DNA of 64,000 nt, from contig NZ_FNJA01000006.1 in assembly GCF_900104385.1 (NCBI RefSeq), positions 124,001 through 188,000 on the forward strand, written 5' to 3'. Position 1 is the first letter of the stretch, and each line of letters begins with the position of its first letter. The translations under genes and the position numbers were made by a program. This document shows positions 61,755 to 64,000 of this stretch, one piece after another. The notes below the pieces were generated by a model. It was not told where the DNA came from. It made no database searches and saw nothing but the letters and a program-made list of their open reading frames with translations. The DNA is from Rhodoferax sp. OV413 (GTDB taxonomy: Bacteria; Pseudomonadota; Gammaproteobacteria; Burkholderiales; Burkholderiaceae_C).

Positions 61755-62279
61755 TTAGCCGGCGTCGTTCAGTAGCGGCAAGTTCGGGAGCTCGTTGCTT
61801 CGCAACTGGCCGGCCTGCAGTGGGAAATACTGTACCAGCGCGGCCGACACCTCTTCCAGCGCCTGGGTCAGGCCTTCCTCGTAGTGGCTAGCCTGCAGGG
61901 CGGTGCCCAGGTGCTTGACCATGGCCTGCCATTCCGGTGCCGAGATGCGTTGGTTCAGGCCACGGTCGGCCACCAGTTCGATGGACCGTTCGGCCAGCAG
62001 CAGATAGATCAGCACACCGTTGTTGTGCTCGGTGTCCCAGACCCGCAGCTTGCCAAATAGCATGACGGCGCGTTCGCGCGCAGCGGCGTCGCGCCACAGA
62101 TAGCTCAGCGGCAGGCCGGCTTCGACGTAGATGCGGATTTCACCGGTATGCCTTTGTTCGCTGGCGCTGACCCGTTGGCCCAGACGCTCCAGCAGGGCTG
62201 GCGGAACTGCGCGGCGCACGTCGGCGGCGCCCAGGCTGCTGTGCTGCAGAATCCGCAACACGGTTTGCCAGAGCGCCAT
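61755..62279 (-). CDS. TPM-domain protein
   Basis: 174-aa protein with a TPM-type domain (TGEIRIYVEAGLPLSYLWRDAAARERAVMLFGKLRVWDTEHNNGVLIYLLLAERSIELVADRGLNQRI). No signal peptide; a weakly hydrophobic N terminus. The ATG overlaps the stop of the upstream TPM gene (TGATG). Works with the LemA/TPM pair; biochemical role unknown. Confidence 0.82.
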   Translation of the reverse strand: MALWQTVLRILQHSSLGAADVRRAVPPALLERLGQRVSASEQRHTGEIRIYVEAGLPLSYLWRDAAARERAVMLFGKLRVWDTEHNNGVLIYLLLAERSIELVADRGLNQRISAPEWQAMVKHLGTALQASHYEEGLTQALEEVSAALVQYFPLQAGQLRSNELPNLPLLNDAG

Positions 62280-63154
62280 CACCAGTTCCCCGAGGCGCCG
62301 CCGCCGCCAAAATTACCGCCGCCACCCGAGCTGAAACCGCCGCCACCGCCGCCGCGCCCGCTAGAGCCAAAGCCGCCACCCGATCCACCCCAGCTGGAGC
62401 CGCGCCCCAGGGAGGTGGGCGTGAAGCGCGATACCAGGGTGAACAGCAAGGCCGCGACCCCGGCCACGCCGGCAATCAACAGGCTGGTGGTGACGAACCA
62501 GGCCAGGCCGCCGACCGCCGCACTGGCCACCAGCGAGCCGAACTTGGGGCCGAACACGCTGCGGGCCATCGCCGCGCCTATGGGCAGGGCAAACACCGCA
62601 AACACCAGCAGCTCGGTCCAGTCGAAGCCCTCAAAGCCGCCCGTGGGCTGGGCGCTGGGCGCGGGCAGGGCTTCGCCCTTGATGCGCGCCATGATCTGCT
62701 CCACGCCGGCATCCAGGCCGCCTGCGAAGTCGCCTTGCTTGAAGCGCGGCGTGATCACTTCATCGATGATGTTCTTGGCCGCCAGATCGGGAACCGCGCC
62801 TTCCAGCGTCTTGGCGACTTCGATGCGCAGCTTGCGGTCGTTCTTGGCGACCAGCAGGATCAGTCCATCGCCTACGTCTTTGCGGCCGATCTTCCAGGCG
62901 TTGCCGATACGGTTGGCGTAGCTGGCGATGTCTTCGGGCTGGGTGGTCGGCACCAGCAGCACGACCACCTGCGCGCCAGCGCTGGCCTCGAATGCGGTCA
63001 GCTTGGCTTCCAGCGCCTGCTGCTGCGCCGCGCTGAGTGTGGCCGTGGTGTCGATCACGTGCCCCGTCAGCGCCGGTACGGGCAGCACGCTTTGGCCGTG
63101 GCTGACCAGGCCCAACAGTGCCAAGTAGCACGCAACACACAGGCGTAGCAGCAT
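62279..63154 (-). CDS. Exported TPM-domain (YgcG-like) protein with Gly-rich tail
   Basis: 291 aa: signal peptide (LLRLCVACYLALLGLVSHGQS), TPM domain with GHVIDTTATLSAAQQQALEAKL and GLILLVAKNDRKLRIEVAKTLEGAVPDL, membrane helices after residue 190, and a glycine/serine-only tail ending GGGGASGNW. This layout is typical of YgcG proteins encoded next to lemA. Role in envelope stress is inferred. Confidence 0.88.
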   Translation of the reverse strand: MLLRLCVACYLALLGLVSHGQSVLPVPALTGHVIDTTATLSAAQQQALEAKLTAFEASAGAQVVVLLVPTTQPEDIASYANRIGNAWKIGRKDVGDGLILLVAKNDRKLRIEVAKTLEGAVPDLAAKNIIDEVITPRFKQGDFAGGLDAGVEQIMARIKGEALPAPSAQPTGGFEGFDWTELLVFAVFALPIGAAMARSVFGPKFGSLVASAAVGGLAWFVTTSLLIAGVAGVAALLFTLVSRFTPTSLGRGSSWGGSGGGFGSSGRGGGGGGFSSGGGGNFGGGGASGNW

Positions 63155-63160
63155 GGAGTT

Positions 63161-63745
63161 TTACTTTTTGAAGTCCACCACCGGCGGGGCGCTGATGGTG
63201 GCCTCGTTCTGCACCGTGAAGCTGGGCTTGGGCTGGTAGCCAAATACCTTGGCTGTCAGGTTGCTGGGGAAGCTGCGCGCCAGCACGTTGTATTCCTGCA
63301 CGGTGCCGATGAAGCGGTTGCGGGCTACGGTGATGCGGTTCTCCGTGCCTTCGAGCTGCACGCGCAGGTCGCTGAAGCCCTTGTTGGCCTTCAGGTCGGG
63401 GTATTTCTCCACCGTCACCATCAGCCGGCTCAGGGCGCTGCCTAGCTCGCCCTGGGCGGCCTGGAACTTGGCGAAGGCCTCGGGGTTGTTCAGGGTTTCG
63501 GGCGTGACCTGGATGGCTGTGGCCTTGGCGCGGGCCTCGACCACCTTGGTCAGGGTGTCCTGCTCGAAAGCGGCTTCGCCCTTCACCGTGGCCACGATGT
63601 TCGGCACCAGGTCGGCGCGGCGCTGGTACTGGTTCAGCACCTCGCTCCAGGCGGCCTTGCTTTGCTCGTCCAGCCGTTGAAAGTCGTTGTAGCCGCAGCC
63701 GCTAAGCGCCAATGCAAGCAAAAGAGCGGGTAACCAGCGTTTCAT
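63161..63745 (-). CDS. lemA: LemA family lipoprotein
   Basis: 194 aa. Lipobox LSGC at Cys17, then the LemA helical core: QYQRRADLVPNIVATVKG, EVEKYPDLKA-like VEKYPDLKANKGFSDLRVQLEGTENRI and RNRFIGTVQEYN. First gene of the lemA-TPM-TPM unit, 6 bp before the next start. Confidence 0.92.
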   Translation of the reverse strand: MKRWLPALLLALALSGCGYNDFQRLDEQSKAAWSEVLNQYQRRADLVPNIVATVKGEAAFEQDTLTKVVEARAKATAIQVTPETLNNPEAFAKFQAAQGELGSALSRLMVTVEKYPDLKANKGFSDLRVQLEGTENRITVARNRFIGTVQEYNVLARSFPSNLTAKVFGYQPKPSFTVQNEATISAPPVVDFKK

Positions 63746-63863
63746 AAGGGTTCCTAGGTAAGTCTGGGCGTCTGGCCCATAGGCGTTTCACCTTAGCACA
63801 GATGCCTGGAGCAGCCACCCCAAAGCAGGGCAAAATCAAAGCACCCTCAATGCCTTGCACGCC

Positions 63864-64000
63864 ATGCCCAAAGCCAAACTCCAAGCGGCCACCGTGGGTG
63901 GCAGCGCCGACGACACCGAAGCCGCTTTTTACGATGCCTTACAAAATGGCGATATCGACAAGCTCATGGCCTGCTGGGCCGACGAGGACGATGTCGTCTG
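63864..64000 (+). CDS. NTF2/SnoaL-like protein, 3' truncated by window edge
   Basis: 45 codons visible, starting MPKAKLQAATVGGSADDTEA and continuing AFYDALQNGDIDKLMACWADEDDVV. The FYDALQNGDIDKLMACWADED pattern is typical of small NTF2-fold (YybH/DUF4440-like) proteins. No ribosome site is obvious. Divergent from lemA. Confidence 0.65.
   Translation, partial: MPKAKLQAATVGGSADDTEAAFYDALQNGDIDKLMACWADEDDVV

Overview
The window is high-GC, gene-dense bacterial chromosome. Gene content and order point to a betaproteobacterium of the order Burkholderiales, most likely Comamonadaceae (Rhodoferax-like; this is inference from the protein sequences, not a database result). The signs are an atpIBEFHAGDC operon, a lipB-ybeD-aminotransferase block, an ohrR-ohr pair, and a dispersed family of short intergenic palindromic repeats of the form CTGGCGC...GCGC...AGCTATTnnATTnATAGC.

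Layout. 1-7.6 kb: the 3' part of kdpD, kdpE, an RluF-like pseudouridine synthase, a divergent pair (secreted NTF2-like protein and HxlR regulator), aqpZ and htpG. 7.6-17.0 kb: an RNA-repair island. On the minus strand a sigma-54 promoter drives rsr (a bacterial Ro60), four tandem Y-RNA-like genes, rtcB and rtcA. On the plus strand lie rtcR (the sigma-54 activator), an RlaP-like nucleotidyltransferase, and a second RtcB translationally coupled to release factor PrfH. 17.0-28.1 kb: small stress or hydrolase genes, an M14-type peptidase with an alpha/beta hydrolase, a kinase-like/HDOD/GAF signalling protein, a Stealth-type sugar-phosphate transferase and a large membrane patatin. 28.2-33.1 kb: a four-gene module (DUF2167, membrane protein, J-domain protein, site-2 protease) lying between two about 95 % identical copies of the 3' part of srkA, one of them broken. 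33.1-54.3 kb: ohr/ohrR, hydroxyacyl-CoA dehydrogenase, GMC oxidoreductase, MATE exporter, an orphan substrate-binding protein, purT, MscS channel, DeoR regulator, nudK, GGDEF protein, amn, gor, FKBP, proC, fdhA, lipB, ybeD, dat and a metallo-beta-lactamase-fold lipoprotein. 54.4-61.7 kb: the complete ATP synthase operon with a strong terminator. 61.7-64 kb: a LemA/TPM operon and the start of an NTF2-like gene.

The most interesting region is the RNA-repair island. RtcR should sense RNA damage and switch on rsr-Yrl1-4-rtcBA from the sigma-54 promoter. The intergenic region between rsr and rtcB folds into four Y-RNA-like transcripts sharing one internal-loop signature (TGC...GG...ATTACA). Their tRNA mimicry is graded: none; T-arm plus acceptor-like hairpin; T-arm, acceptor and D-arm in circularly permuted order; T-arm with a minimal tetraloop-capped acceptor. 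Adjacent rtcB2-prfH provides rRNA repair and ribosome rescue, so tRNA repair, rRNA repair, RNA quality control and nucleotide addition are combined in under 10 kb.
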